A stretch of 64,000 nt of DNA. It comes from Methylomonas lenta (GTDB lineage Bacteria; Pseudomonadota; Gammaproteobacteria; Methylococcales; Methylomonadaceae). The stretch's first letter is position 1, and the number at the start of each line of letters is the position of its first letter. A program made the position numbers and the translations under genes. Below the pieces are notes generated by a model. That model had not been told where the DNA came from. It searched no databases and worked only from the letters and a program-made list of their open reading frames with translations. Location of the stretch: contig NZ_LUUI01000102.1 in assembly GCF_001644015.1 (NCBI RefSeq), forward strand, positions 1-64,000. The letters are read 5' to 3'. Positions 18,856 to 28,548 of this stretch are shown piece by piece.

Positions 18856-19335
18856 CTATTCCATGACGTCGGCCGGCTTGCGCCCAACACCAAAACTTTC
18901 TAGTAGCATCAAGCCCACGCCTATGCAAATCGCCGAATCGGCAATGTTGAAAGCCGGCCAGTGCCAGTCTTGGTAATACACATCCAGAAAATCAATCACA
19001 TAGCCATAAGCGACGCGGTCGATCAAATTACCGATCGCGCCGCCTAATACCAGGGATAGAGCCGCTGCCATCATGGTTTCGTGCTTTTGCAAGCGCAATA
19101 ACCAGATAGCGATGATGCTGCTCATCACGACGGCTAAGCCGGCAAATAACCAGCGCTGCCAGCCACCGGCCTGACTCAAAAAACTGAAGGCAGCGCCGGT
19201 ATTATGCACATAAGTCAGATTAAAGCCGGGCAGCAAGGCAATCGATTCATACAACTGCATACTGGCATGAATCGACAATTTACTGGCCTGATCCAAAATC
19301 AAAACCAGCAACGAAAGCCATAACCACTTAAGCAT
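18856..19335 (-). CDS. lspA: Lipoprotein signal peptidase II
   Basis: LspA cleaves the signal peptide of diacylglyceryl-prolipoproteins in the inner membrane. The 159-residue protein has four transmembrane helices and the family motifs: DQASK near the N-terminus, [19 protein letters not shown] and FNIADSAI. The two catalytic aspartates lie in NLIDR and NIADS. The start is the ATG at 19335 (MLKWLWLSL), which overlaps the ileS stop by 8 bp; the longer frame would add seven unconserved residues. ileS-lspA is the conserved gammaproteobacterial order. The convergent lnt gene ends 24 bp away. Confidence 0.96.
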   Translation of the reverse strand: MLKWLWLSLLVLILDQASKLSIHASMQLYESIALLPGFNLTYVHNTGAAFSFLSQAGGWQRWLFAGLAVVMSSIIAIWLLRLQKHETMMAAALSLVLGGAIGNLIDRVAYGYVIDFLDVYYQDWHWPAFNIADSAICIGVGLMLLESFGVGRKPADVME

Positions 19336-22159
19336 AGTGACGTATCTCGCCGGCACCGACTATGTTTTCCACACAGCGGCCACATAACTCCGGATGCTCG
19401 GCATGCTCACCAATGTCATAGCGTTGATGCCAGCAGCGCACGCATTTTTGATGTTCGGATACCGATACTTTTAGTTTCACGCCTTCCAATTCGGTAGTGA
19501 TCGCATCGTCCGGGCAAAATTGCATACTGGCTACGCCCGCATTGGAGGTAATGAACACAAAGTGCAGTTCACTGGCCAGTTTGTTGAGTTCTACGGCATA
19601 GGTTTGATCGCAATACAACTCGACTTCGGCATTCAATGAAGCGCCAATAGCGCCGGCTTTACGCAGTGCCTCTAACTCTTTACTGACCACGGTACGCACG
19701 GCCATGACTTTTTCCCAGGTTTCTCGGGTAATGTCAGCCTTGGCATCCAATGGAAACAAACCCTCGTACCAGGTTTCCAGGAATACGGATTCACTGTGCT
19801 GTCCTGGCAATACCTGCCAGATTTCTTCGGCCGTATAGCTGATAATCGGTGCCATCCAGCGTGTCAGGGCTTCGATAACGTGATACATCGCAGTCTGCGC
19901 CGAGCGACGAGCCAGACAATCCTCTTTGGCGGTGTATTGTCTATCCTTGATGATGTCTAAATAAAAACCGCCCAAATCGATACTGCAGAAATTCAGGACT
20001 TTTTGATAAATTACCTGAAACTGATAATCGTTGTAGGCTGCTTTGATCTCGGTTTGTAGTTGCCAAGCTTTATCCACCACCCAACGATCCAGCGCCAACA
20101 AATCGACATTGTCTACTTTATGTTGGGCAGGATCGAAGCCATCCAGATTCGACAGCAGAAAGCGGGCCGTATTACGCATTCTTCGATAGGCATCAGAGGT
20201 GCGTTTTAAAATCTCATCGGATACCGACATTTCACCACGATAGTCCGTGCCGGCCACCCATAAGCGCAGAACATCCGCACCCAGCGATTTCATCACGGTT
20301 TGCGGCAATACAACATTGCCTTTGGATTTGGACATTTTTTTACCCTCGGCATCGACAGTAAAGCCGTGGGTCAATACTTCCTTATAGGGCGCCACGTCAT
20401 TCATAGCGACGGAACTCAATAACGAGGACTGAAACCAGCCACGGTGTTGATCAGAGCCTTCCAGATACAGATCAGCCGGAAAACGCAATTGTCCGCGTCG
20501 CTCCAGAACCGCCGCATGGGTGACGCCAGAGTCGAACCAAACATCCAGCGTGTCGTTAATTTTTTCGTACTGTTCGGCATCGACTCCGATTAACTCAGCG
20601 GCATCCAGCTCAAACCAGGCATCTATCCCTTGCTGTTCAATACGTTGAGCCACTTGCTCAACAAGCTCTGCGGTTCTAGGATGTAGTTCGCCGGTTTCTT
20701 TATGGGCGAAAAAGGCAATCGGCACACCCCAGGTACGTTGTCTGGAAATACACCAGTCCGGGCGATTGTTGATCATGGCTTCGATGCGGGCTTGGCCCCA
20801 ATCCGGAATCCACTGCACGCGTTTAACTTCATTTAAAGCAGTATCACGCAAGCCATTTTTATCCATGGCGATAAACCATTGCGGGGTGGCGCGAAAAATG
20901 ATCGGGGTTTTGTGGCGCCAGCAATGTGGGTAGCTATGCAATAAAGCATGATGATGAACCAACTTGCCATGCTCACGTAGTACATCCAGCACTTTTTCGT
21001 TAGCGCTAAACACATGCAAGCCGGCAAATAGTTCGGTACTAGGCAAAAACACCCCATTACTGCCCACCGGATTATCTACAGGCAAGTTGTATTTCATACC
21101 GACCACATAGTCTTCCTGGCCGTGACCGGGTGCTGTGTGGACCGCACCGGTTCCGGCATCAGTCGTGACATGGTCACCTAGAATAATGGGTACTTGTCTG
21201 TCATAAAACGGGTGTTGCAATAACTGCCCTTCCAGGGCACTGCCTTTGCAATAACCGATGATGTGGTGTTCGCCAATGCCATAGCGCAGCACCGCATCTT
21301 TCAAAAGTGCTTCTGCCAAGACCAGACGCTCGGCTTGGCCGTCGATTTCGCATTGGACTACGGCATATTCCAACTCAGGATTCAGCGCCACAGCTTGGTT
21401 GGCAGGTAAAGTCCAGGGCGTGGTAGTCCAGATCACCACCGATAACGGGCCATGACCTTCGTGCTCGAGCGCATGGTGGCTGCAGGCCATAAAGGCATGC
21501 TCATCAATGACCTGAAAACGCACATCGATAGCCGGTGAATGTTTATCCTCGTATTCCACTTCCGCTTCCGCTAGCGCGGAGCCACAATCGGTGCACCAAT
21601 GCACAGGCTTGGCACCTTTGCTGAGATGACCTTTAGCCGCGATTTTGCCGAGCGCTCTAACGATGTCGGCTTCAAAGGCAAAGTCCATAGTTAAATACGG
21701 ATTATCCCAATCACCCAAAACACCCAGTCGAATAAATTCTTCTTTCTGAATCCCCACCTGCTTTTTGGCGTAAGCGCGGCATTCTTTACGAAACTCGGCT
21801 GGCGTGACTTTAACCCCGGCCTTGCCGACTTTTTTTTCTACCATCAACTCAATGGGTAAGCCGTGGCAATCCCAGCCCGGCACATAAGGAGCATCGAATC
21901 CCGCCAGGGTTTTAGATTTGACGATAATATCTTTTAATACTTTATTTACCGCATGACCAATATGAATGGCACCGTTGGCGTAGGGAGGGCCGTCATGCAA
22001 CACAAACTTAGGCCGACCTACGCAATGTTCGCGAATTTGTTGGTACAGCTGAGTTTCGTTCCACTTCTTCAGCATCTCGGGTTCGCGTTGCGCCAGATTG
22101 GCTTTCATCGCAAACTCGGTTTTGGGTAGGTTAAGAGTCGTTTTATAATCCGTGGTCAT
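19328..22159 (-). CDS. ileS: Isoleucine--tRNA ligase
   Basis: Class Ia synthetase that charges tRNA-Ile and edits misactivated valine. At 943 residues it is full length. The catalytic signatures are HIGH at 66-69 and KMSKS at 608-612. The editing domain (CP1) occupies about 200-400 with the [10 protein letters not shown] motif. The C-terminal zinc finger is [12 protein letters not shown]...CGRC. The ATG start gives [16 protein letters not shown], the usual N-terminus. lspA follows with an 8-bp overlap. The 255-bp region upstream to the divergent DUF4124 gene shows no recognised leader or riboswitch. Confidence 0.97.
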   Translation of the reverse strand: MTTDYKTTLNLPKTEFAMKANLAQREPEMLKKWNETQLYQQIREHCVGRPKFVLHDGPPYANGAIHIGHAVNKVLKDIIVKSKTLAGFDAPYVPGWDCHGLPIELMVEKKVGKAGVKVTPAEFRKECRAYAKKQVGIQKEEFIRLGVLGDWDNPYLTMDFAFEADIVRALGKIAAKGHLSKGAKPVHWCTDCGSALAEAEVEYEDKHSPAIDVRFQVIDEHAFMACSHHALEHEGHGPLSVVIWTTTPWTLPANQAVALNPELEYAVVQCEIDGQAERLVLAEALLKDAVLRYGIGEHHIIGYCKGSALEGQLLQHPFYDRQVPIILGDHVTTDAGTGAVHTAPGHGQEDYVVGMKYNLPVDNPVGSNGVFLPSTELFAGLHVFSANEKVLDVLREHGKLVHHHALLHSYPHCWRHKTPIIFRATPQWFIAMDKNGLRDTALNEVKRVQWIPDWGQARIEAMINNRPDWCISRQRTWGVPIAFFAHKETGELHPRTAELVEQVAQRIEQQGIDAWFELDAAELIGVDAEQYEKINDTLDVWFDSGVTHAAVLERRGQLRFPADLYLEGSDQHRGWFQSSLLSSVAMNDVAPYKEVLTHGFTVDAEGKKMSKSKGNVVLPQTVMKSLGADVLRLWVAGTDYRGEMSVSDEILKRTSDAYRRMRNTARFLLSNLDGFDPAQHKVDNVDLLALDRWVVDKAWQLQTEIKAAYNDYQFQVIYQKVLNFCSIDLGGFYLDIIKDRQYTAKEDCLARRSAQTAMYHVIEALTRWMAPIISYTAEEIWQVLPGQHSESVFLETWYEGLFPLDAKADITRETWEKVMAVRTVVSKELEALRKAGAIGASLNAEVELYCDQTYAVELNKLASELHFVFITSNAGVASMQFCPDDAITTELEGVKLKVSVSEHQKCVRCWHQRYDIGEHAEHPELCGRCVENIVGAGEIRHYA

Positions 22160-22414
22160 GATGGTATTGTGAGCGCTGCTTGCAATCGTAAATTAGAGTA
22201 ATGCGAGGCAGTCAGCAACTTTTCCCAGCTGCTGACACCCATTTACTGCATGACTCTCTATTACACAAATAAAACTTGAATTCTAACATCAACTGCTGCA
22301 GGCAATAAAACTTAAAGCTTGCAACACTTAAGCCGGATTTTGAACAAAAACCTATTTACACTCACAACAAGCTGAGTAATAGTTAACTTATCGCTTTAGA
22401 AGTTCAGGAATTTC

Positions 22415-23002
22415 ATGAAAAATCGAATATTGCTACTCGCTATATGCTTATCTTCCAATAGTTGGGCAGGTGTTTATAAATGCACAGATGCTGACGGACA
22501 CACTGACTATCAATCCTCTCCTTGCACTGAACAGCATAAGGCAGTGCAGATCAATACCAAAACGGGTGGCAAAGTGGATTTGAATGAACAAGAGGCGGCC
22601 CAAGCTCATGCGGCTGAAGAAAAAAATCAGCAGCAAGCGCAGCAACAAGCAGAAGAGCAGGCTCGCATGGAAGCCATCGCCCAGCGCAAACAATTGTCGC
22701 GTGCAGAAAGTGAATTGACGCAAGCCATGATCAAAAAGAACCCTACTCAATTTTCTGCTTATGCAATCCCACCTTACGATCCTGACAAACTACCAAAATT
22801 TGTAAGTCAGTTTGAGGATCGCCTACCGGAGATTGAAAAACTTCGCCGTATAGGCGCCCAAAAAGCTCTGGCTACGGGCAAATGTCAGCGAGTAGAAGCG
22901 GACGAACTCAACGCTAAAAGCACAAAAGATCAGTTAGTGCTGCTGATTAATTGCAGCTCTGGAGCAAGCTACTATTTCAATGAATCTGAACTGAAAGAAT
23001 GA
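22415..23002 (+). CDS. DUF4124 domain-containing exported protein
   Basis: A 195-residue protein with a signal peptide (MKNRILLLAICLSSNSWA) and the DUF4124 signature directly after it (GVYKCTDADGHTDYQSSPC), a short beta-rich domain often held by a disulfide. The middle is a glutamine- and alanine-rich coiled-coil-like region (about 65-100). The C-terminal part has two more cysteines. The role in the periplasm is unknown. The stop overlaps the following SDR start by 4 bp (ATGA), showing translational coupling. Confidence 0.82.
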   Translation: MKNRILLLAICLSSNSWAGVYKCTDADGHTDYQSSPCTEQHKAVQINTKTGGKVDLNEQEAAQAHAAEEKNQQQAQQQAEEQARMEAIAQRKQLSRAESELTQAMIKKNPTQFSAYAIPPYDPDKLPKFVSQFEDRLPEIEKLRRIGAQKALATGKCQRVEADELNAKSTKDQLVLLINCSSGASYYFNESELKE

Positions 23003-23835
23003 AAACCACGCCAAAAAATATTTTTATAACCGGTTGTTCCTCCGGCATAGGGTATGCCACTGCTACCTGCTTGCGAGCGCGTGGACATCGGGTAATTTGC
23101 TCAGCTCGAAAAGATCATGACGTTAGCCGGTTGCTGGCCGAGGGTTTTGAATGCTTGCAGTTGGACTTGGCAGATTCAAATAGCATTCAGCAAGCCGTCA
23201 TACAGCTGATTGAACTGACTGCTGGTAAAGTCGATGCGGTTTTCAATAATGGTGCTTTTGGTCAACCTGGCGCTGTCGAAGATATCAGCCGCGAAGTACT
23301 GAGGAATCAATTTGAAACCAACTTTTTTGGCACCCACGAACTCACTAACCTGTTGATCCCATTGATGCGTCAACAAGGCCAGGGCCGGATTATTTACAAC
23401 AGCTCGGTATTAGGACTGGTAGCGATGAAATTTAGGGGCGCTTATAATGCCAGCAAGTTTGCTTTAGAAGGCTTGGCGGATACTCTACGCCTGGAATTAC
23501 GCGGCTCGGGAATTCAGGTTATTTTGATCGAACCCGGTCCAATCGAGAGTCGTTTTCGCGCTAACGCGTTTGCCTTGTACCAAAAAAACATTGACCCTAG
23601 CCTAAGCGTACATCAAAAAACATATCAGGCGATGGAAGCACGTCTGCAAAAACCTGGGCCGGCTGCGCCCTTTACATTACCGGCAAAGGCTGTGGCAGAA
23701 AAAGTGATCCATGCATTAGAATCCAACTGTCCCAAATCGCGATATCCAGTGACCGTTCCTACCCATGTATTTGTCTGGTTAAAACGTCTTTTACCGATCG
23801 CCTGGTTAGACAAAATTTTAGTCAGTGTGGAATAA
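22999..23835 (+). CDS. SDR family oxidoreductase
   Basis: A 278-residue classical short-chain dehydrogenase. The cofactor loop TGCSSGIG is at residues 11-18, NNGAFG matches the NNAG position, and the catalytic residues fall in YNSSVLG and YNASK. The C-terminus continues past the usual length with a hydrophobic end (VFVWLKRLLPIAWLDKIL), giving possible membrane association. That extension and RxNAF recall SDRs acting on long-chain or retinol-like substrates. It is coupled to the DUF4124 gene by a 4-bp overlap. Substrate unknown. Confidence 0.87.
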   Translation: MKTTPKNIFITGCSSGIGYATATCLRARGHRVICSARKDHDVSRLLAEGFECLQLDLADSNSIQQAVIQLIELTAGKVDAVFNNGAFGQPGAVEDISREVLRNQFETNFFGTHELTNLLIPLMRQQGQGRIIYNSSVLGLVAMKFRGAYNASKFALEGLADTLRLELRGSGIQVILIEPGPIESRFRANAFALYQKNIDPSLSVHQKTYQAMEARLQKPGPAAPFTLPAKAVAEKVIHALESNCPKSRYPVTVPTHVFVWLKRLLPIAWLDKILVSVE

Positions 23836-23914
23836 TTAAATCCATAAAAATAGCCAGTATATTTATCATAAAGGTACTATCCAACTACGCCAACTATGGT
23901 ATTATCCCAGCCAG

Positions 23915-23949
23915 CATCTAGCTCGTTAATTAGGTTTAACTGCTAGATG
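23915..23949 (+). promoter_or_regulatory. Inverted repeat in the leader of the small exported protein gene
   Basis: CATCTAGC (23915-23922) and GCTAGATG (23942-23949) form a perfect 8-bp inverted repeat with a 19-base spacer, ending 32 bp before the ATG at 23982. It may be an operator or an RNA hairpin in the 5' leader; sequence alone cannot distinguish the two. Confidence 0.35.
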
Positions 23950-23981
23950 TTTCTTATAAAAACAACTGTGAGGTTTCATAT

Positions 23982-24368
23982 ATGAATATTTTAAAAAGCG
24001 CTGCTATTGCCTTCTCTTTAACTATCGCCATGGGTACTTTCTCAACTGCCGCAGTTGCAGAATCTGATCCAGGTAGAGTTTCTCACAACCCTGCGGACGT
24101 GATTGTTGAAATCAACAAACGCATAGATGCAGCTGAAAATGCCATCAACAATGGCGCCGAAGGTGATGAAGTTGTAGCTCTTATCAGAAAAGCACGTGAT
24201 TTTACTAAAGAATTAAATGCTAACGACAAAGTTTCTAGAGAAACTGCAAAAGTTAGAGCGCATTTGAAAAAAGCTGAAGCATCAGCCAAAACTGCTGATT
24301 TGCAAGATGCTAAAGCACATTTAGCAGACGCTAAAAAAGCACTTGTAACACTGCAAACATTTATGTAA
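23982..24368 (+). CDS. Small exported helical protein, SmbP-like architecture
   Basis: A 128-residue protein with a clear signal peptide (cleavage after AAVAES or nearby), then an all-helical mature domain with heptad-like repeats of the type (I/A)DAAENAINNGAEGDEVV, followed by RAHLKKAEASAKTADLQDAKAHLADAKKAL. The AE-A-x-xG-EG pattern and helix layout resemble the small metal-binding protein SmbP of nitrifiers and methanotrophs. However, only three histidines remain, so metal binding is doubtful. It has its own ribosome site (GTGAGG), a leader inverted repeat and a rho-independent terminator, indicating a monocistronic, possibly well-expressed unit. Confidence 0.65.
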   Translation: MNILKSAAIAFSLTIAMGTFSTAAVAESDPGRVSHNPADVIVEINKRIDAAENAINNGAEGDEVVALIRKARDFTKELNANDKVSRETAKVRAHLKKAEASAKTADLQDAKAHLADAKKALVTLQTFM

Positions 24369-24379
24369 TTCCTATGCTT

Positions 24380-24410
24380 GCGGGGTGCTGCAGCAGCTCC
24401 CCGCTTTCTT
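24380..24410 (+). terminator. Rho-independent terminator after the small exported protein
   Basis: GCGGGG (24380-24385) pairs with CCCCGC (24399-24404) around an inner GCTGCAGC palindrome, followed by TTTCTT. It lies 11 bp beyond the TAA of the upstream gene. Confidence 0.8.
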
Positions 24411-24436
24411 GCTTCTAGTTCCTCTCATATCCAAGC

Positions 24437-25273
24437 CTAAAGATAGAAATCGATTCTATCTATTTCCTTTTCCAGCCAGCTGATCAACTCCTTGCTACTT
24501 CTTGGCTTAGCTTCCTTCCATGCCAATACCTCATTACCCCGCAACAGCTGCCAACGTTGTAACAAATTTTTTAGCTTGATTGAGCCTGTAACGCTAAAGC
24601 GAAACGCCTCAAGCAATTGCTGATGCGTGTTCGATAACGGAAAAAGCATAGTTTGTCTCATCCTTGTAAGTTGCACGAGTAAAGTATCAATGATGCCTAG
24701 CTGTTGATCAATCCAGCCACCAACCACTACTTCATTAATATCTGCTATAGATGATTGTGCATTATCGGAGACTATTTTCAGTACCTGAATCAACTCATTT
24801 GAACTGAATTTAACCGCCATTTCATAAAATCCGGCAGCCTCCATGTCATACAAACAAGCCCCTGCATAATCGACATGCGGCTTGGCATGCGTTGCCACAA
24901 CATGAGTAATACAGGGAATAGTAAACGGTAATTGCGGATAAAAAACCCGCTCAGACTGGCTATCGATGATCTTATGCCCTAAACATAAAGTGCCTAATCC
25001 TTCGTAATCGTGCCCAGCAATACCAAAATTAATCAGTATTGGTGGTGACGGCTGCTTGGGAAATAATGCCAAGACATAACCCACTGCGCCAGCCATGGCA
25101 ATCTTGCCTACACCGCTAATTACCAGTACTCGTTCAGCGTTGGCATAAATCGTATAAGCCATTCCCGCTTGAGGCAGCTTTTTTAGATGCCACGCTGCTA
25201 TTAACGGCCTGGCCTCACAGGCTAAGGCACAGAAAATGAATATTGAAGGCGCTGAAACTAAGGATTTGCTCAT
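24437..25273 (-). CDS. Nucleoside phosphorylase-like protein (MTA/SAH nucleosidase superfamily)
   Basis: A 278-residue protein of the PNP/UDP phosphorylase superfamily. Visible motifs are ALACEARPL near the N-terminus, the glycine-rich ISGVGKIAMAGAVGY, INFGIAGH, and YDMEAAGFYEMA carrying the ribose-binding Met-Glu pair, followed by KIVSDNA with a possible catalytic Asp. It presumably cleaves an N-glycosidic or ribosyl bond; the exact substrate is not evident (HpnG-type hopanoid or MTA/SAH enzymes are alternatives). I start at the ATG at 25273 (MSKSLVSAPS), because the longer frame runs into a palindromic dispersed repeat. About 90 residues at the C-terminus are outside the core fold. Confidence 0.72.
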   Translation of the reverse strand: MSKSLVSAPSIFIFCALACEARPLIAAWHLKKLPQAGMAYTIYANAERVLVISGVGKIAMAGAVGYVLALFPKQPSPPILINFGIAGHDYEGLGTLCLGHKIIDSQSERVFYPQLPFTIPCITHVVATHAKPHVDYAGACLYDMEAAGFYEMAVKFSSNELIQVLKIVSDNAQSSIADINEVVVGGWIDQQLGIIDTLLVQLTRMRQTMLFPLSNTHQQLLEAFRFSVTGSIKLKNLLQRWQLLRGNEVLAWKEAKPRSSKELISWLEKEIDRIDFYL

Positions 25274-25310
25274 AAATATCCCGCTATCCAAGCACGCCAT
25301 GCCAGCAGCG

Positions 25311-25390
25311 GTTGCCGGCATCCAAGTCAGTTGGATGCGGAAGGCCATCAGTCATCCATGACTTCTGGGTTCCGGCAATCTCTGCCGGAA
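25311..25390. repeat. Multi-hairpin dispersed repeat
   Basis: Three consecutive dyads: CCGGCATCCAA (25315-25325) with TTGGATGCGG (25331-25340), GTCAT (25351-25355) with ATGAC (25358-25362), and TTCCGGCA (25370-25377) with TGCCGGAA (25383-25390). The make-up resembles REP/BIME-like repeats between genes in many proteobacteria. It produces a false 25-codon N-terminal extension of the phosphorylase-like gene. The rest of the 237-bp gap to the UPF0182 stop holds nothing recognised. Confidence 0.6.
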
Positions 25391-25510
25391 CGACGATGTT
25401 TCGCATGGGGACTCCAATTCGAGAAGTTATTCCAAACCAAATCCTAAGGTCAACTATAAATTCCGTGTTAGTAGGTAAATCCTGGGACAGAAATACGCCC
25501 CAAAGCTTGC

Positions 25511-28144
25511 TTATGGTTTAGCCCCACTGGTACCCGAAGATGAGCCACTGGCAGTCTTGACAAATTTAGCCTTCAATCGCTCAAATGCTGCCCATAAGGT
25601 TTTATCCATCACTACCTGATTACCAATTGACACAATTACTCGAGCCAGTTCCGGCATTTTAGTTTTGGTCGCCAACATGTAGATAGGCTGTACATACAAA
25701 ATCGAGTTACCCATTGGTAAAATCACCATGCGACCTTTCTTTACTTCAGATCCAAGTTGATTCCATAAGGTAAATTGTCCGGCAATTTCAGGGTTTTGAT
25801 CGATCAAGGCCATTACCTGCGATGGACCATTGACCTGCACTGCTTTAGGGAATTTATAAATACTGATATTTGGCTTATAGCCATTGTTACATTGACTGTC
25901 ATCCAGCGTGCTGGCTATCCCGACCATACTTAAATTGTCCCTATTCACGGGGGTCATGGGATTAATCATCGCAAACTCTTCCTGGTTATTGCAGCGACCA
26001 AAATCCATAGTGATGAAATACGGCAAAATCGGCGCTCCATCAACTTTGGCATATTGCCAGGTTTCCGCCTGCTCATAAAACAACGCCGGGCTGTTTTGAT
26101 GATATTTGGCGTAAATTTTCATTTGCATGTAGTACAAGTCACGTGGGTAACGCAAATGACTCAACAAGCTTTCAGGCATTTCATTCAAATGCTTGAACAA
26201 ACCCGGATAAGCCCGGCTATATGCATTGATGATGGGGTCTTTAGGGTCAGCGATGTAATAGTCAACATTACCATCGTAGGCATCCACTACAATTTTGACC
26301 GAGTTCCGGATGTAATTGAACTCATTCTTACCATCCAAAAAGTCATCGGCAGCAGGTTGCGAGACCGGATACAGTTTTGACAAAGTGTAAGCATCCTGAA
26401 TCCAGTATAACCGGTCTTTCTCTATCACCAGATAGGGGTCTTTATCCAGGTGTAAAAACGGTGTCAGAATAGAGATTCTTTCGTTTATATTACGACGGAT
26501 CTGCACTTTACTTTCCGTCGAAATATTGGGTGAGAAAAATATTTTTTCATCTTTAAAGTAAAAAGAAAATAGCAGCTTTCTAAAATAAGACGGTATCGGT
26601 ATGCCGGAATTGCCTTGGTAACCAGGCGAATCATTTCCGTTCGAGCCGGAAATATCCTTTACGACTAAATTATTCGGCACGATGGCATAGCTATATTTTT
26701 CCTGTCCGTAATAAATATCGGGATGTTTAACCGAAAAACCCACATCGGAACTCATATTCAAATCCCGTAAATACCAAACTATCGGAATATCTGCATCCTG
26801 AGCAGCCGGAGAGACAACCGCACCGTATCCATGGGTATACCGCAAATGGGTGTTCTCCCAGTTTTGCGCTTCTTTCGGCAATTTTTTTATATTGATCTCA
26901 CGCGCCGCTAGATTTACTTGCTGAATATGATTGTGGATGAAATACCTATCCTCATCCACCAGCATGAATTGATAATAGGGTCTGATAGCTTGTAATTGTT
27001 GGTAACTATCAATTAATAGCTCACGATCCCATACCGGGATATTTTCGAAATGTTTGATATTGGACCAATTTTCAATATCCTTAGTGGGATCGAGATTAAT
27101 CGGAAAGTCTATGTTTTTAATATTGTTTAAATCATAGGCTGCCAATGTCGCGTCGATGTTATAGCCCATGAAAGGCCCTTCGGTACGAGTCGGATTGGGA
27201 TTGACAACAAGATCTTCAATCACAGTTGGTATGAAATTCCAGTTTTGCAGGCCTAAAACAGCCATAAAACTCAATACAGAAATGATGATTGGCGTTTTGC
27301 TGCGATGAGTTTCTGAAAACACATAAAACACGGCAGAGGCCGCAATCATGAAAAACGTCAAAATCGATAGCCAAATCAATGGCAATTGGTAGCGTAAATC
27401 AACAAAACCTGGCCCGAAAAAAACAGGCTCTCTCGAGTTGTTATACAACAGCGTGAAGCGGTCCAATATAAAGCCCCACTCCACAAATAACACAACAAAA
27501 GCAAACATTACCGTCAAATGAATTTTTGCCCCGAACGGAAACTGTTTATCTTGATTGGGTATGAAGATGTGTTCTAACCAATACAGTAACCCAGTGGCTA
27601 GAAACACCAAGCTCGCGGTGAATAACAGTTCTTGCTGAATCAGCATGAAAATCGGATAGGAAAACAGATAAAAACTGATATCCCTATCAAAAACCGGGTC
27701 GCTAATACCCGCATCGCTGCCAAAGAAAAATAACAACGCATCTTCCCATTGCTGATAAAACGGCACAGCAATAACAATCGCCAAAATGATAGAGATGGGG
27801 GTATAGACTTTGGTGGAGCCCGACATAAACACTTCGGCAAAACGCTGAAATCGGCGACGTTTTTTGTCGTCTAATAAGACTTCATCGGGAGGGTTCAAAC
27901 CCAAATAACGCGAGGCTATCCAGAAATGAAATTGAAAAATGGCAAAGAAAAAAAGCGTCACAGCACCGGAGAACACAAACCGGTACAACAGTCTTAACCA
28001 AAAATAGGCTTCAAATTCCAACGACCTAAACCACCATAAATCTACGAAAAAATCGAGAAATACAAAGTAGAAGGCCACATACAAAATAATGGCGCTAACG
28101 ATTGTAACGCCAGCCAATGCCGGCAACAGTTTCCGTTTACGCAT
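25511..28144 (-). CDS. UPF0182 family membrane protein
   Basis: An 877-residue inner-membrane protein of the UPF0182 (COG1615) family. The first third holds about seven transmembrane helices (first at residues 9-31, the WWFRSLEFEAYFWLRLLYRF motif follows). The remaining two thirds form a large periplasmic domain with the family motifs NIKNIDFPINLDP, RLRYTHGYG-like LRYTHGYGAVVSPA, and YYGQEKYSYAIV. Function is unknown in any organism I can recall. The ATG start (MRKRKLLPAL) fits a basic inside-positive N-terminus. It stands alone, with 404 bp upstream. Confidence 0.9.
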   Translation of the reverse strand: MRKRKLLPALAGVTIVSAIILYVAFYFVFLDFFVDLWWFRSLEFEAYFWLRLLYRFVFSGAVTLFFFAIFQFHFWIASRYLGLNPPDEVLLDDKKRRRFQRFAEVFMSGSTKVYTPISIILAIVIAVPFYQQWEDALLFFFGSDAGISDPVFDRDISFYLFSYPIFMLIQQELLFTASLVFLATGLLYWLEHIFIPNQDKQFPFGAKIHLTVMFAFVVLFVEWGFILDRFTLLYNNSREPVFFGPGFVDLRYQLPLIWLSILTFFMIAASAVFYVFSETHRSKTPIIISVLSFMAVLGLQNWNFIPTVIEDLVVNPNPTRTEGPFMGYNIDATLAAYDLNNIKNIDFPINLDPTKDIENWSNIKHFENIPVWDRELLIDSYQQLQAIRPYYQFMLVDEDRYFIHNHIQQVNLAAREINIKKLPKEAQNWENTHLRYTHGYGAVVSPAAQDADIPIVWYLRDLNMSSDVGFSVKHPDIYYGQEKYSYAIVPNNLVVKDISGSNGNDSPGYQGNSGIPIPSYFRKLLFSFYFKDEKIFFSPNISTESKVQIRRNINERISILTPFLHLDKDPYLVIEKDRLYWIQDAYTLSKLYPVSQPAADDFLDGKNEFNYIRNSVKIVVDAYDGNVDYYIADPKDPIINAYSRAYPGLFKHLNEMPESLLSHLRYPRDLYYMQMKIYAKYHQNSPALFYEQAETWQYAKVDGAPILPYFITMDFGRCNNQEEFAMINPMTPVNRDNLSMVGIASTLDDSQCNNGYKPNISIYKFPKAVQVNGPSQVMALIDQNPEIAGQFTLWNQLGSEVKKGRMVILPMGNSILYVQPIYMLATKTKMPELARVIVSIGNQVVMDKTLWAAFERLKAKFVKTASGSSSGTSGAKP

Positions 28145-28338
28145 GATTTCCTCTTAAATTTAGAATTTTTGTCAACTCGGACATAACTCCGCCAAGGCCT
28201 TAAGGGCAACGATAATATTCTGTCATTCTATCACTCAAAGTCGCCATTTGACTGCCTGGCATTTCCTTACTCAGCATAGAATGACTTCTAAAATAAGCGC
28301 ATGTTCGAAAAATAATTAAAGCAGCTTAGTGACCATAA

Positions 28339-28455
28339 AGGTGTGGAGTAAATATTACAGGCTTAGCTAGTTTGATCACTGTCACTGAAACTGATGAACA
28401 AAAACTGGATTTACCTTCCGGCAAATTTGATTTGCCACTGGAGATTCAGGATTAA
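28339..28455 (+). pseudogene. Possible gene remnant (C-terminal tail)
   Basis: From 28339 the plus strand stays open to TAA at 28453-28455, with codon choice and an acidic amphipathic tail (TVTETDEQKLDLPSGKFDL) like a real protein C-terminus. There is no ATG; a GGAG at 28344-28347 followed by ATT or TTG is the only possible start. It may be the tail of a decayed gene or a very short unrecognised peptide. Confidence 0.25.
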
Positions 28456-28490
28456 CCAATCTTTAATATCCTGCCCGGTATAAAAACAAA

Positions 28491-28524
28491 AACCCGCGCT
28501 AACCTTGCAGTCAGCGCGGGTTTT
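28491..28524. terminator. Bidirectional rho-independent terminator
   Basis: AACCCGCGCT (28491-28500) pairs with AGCGCGGGTT (28513-28522), flanked by an A-run on the left and a T-run on the right. It can stop the multicopper oxidase transcript (minus, ending at 28549) and any plus-strand transcript from the remnant. Confidence 0.85.
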
Positions 28525-28548
28525 TTACGTGATCAATTCGACGTTTAA

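Larger units (their letters stand above)
28145..28548. other. Intergenic region with a possible gene remnant and a terminator
   Basis: Between UPF0182 and the multicopper oxidase (both minus). On the plus strand 28339-28455 is a short frame without ATG, reading TGLASLITVTETDEQKLDLP and ending ...LPLEIQD, that looks coding but has no recognisable beginning. A strong bidirectional hairpin occupies 28491-28524. Nothing else is recognised. Confidence 0.5.
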
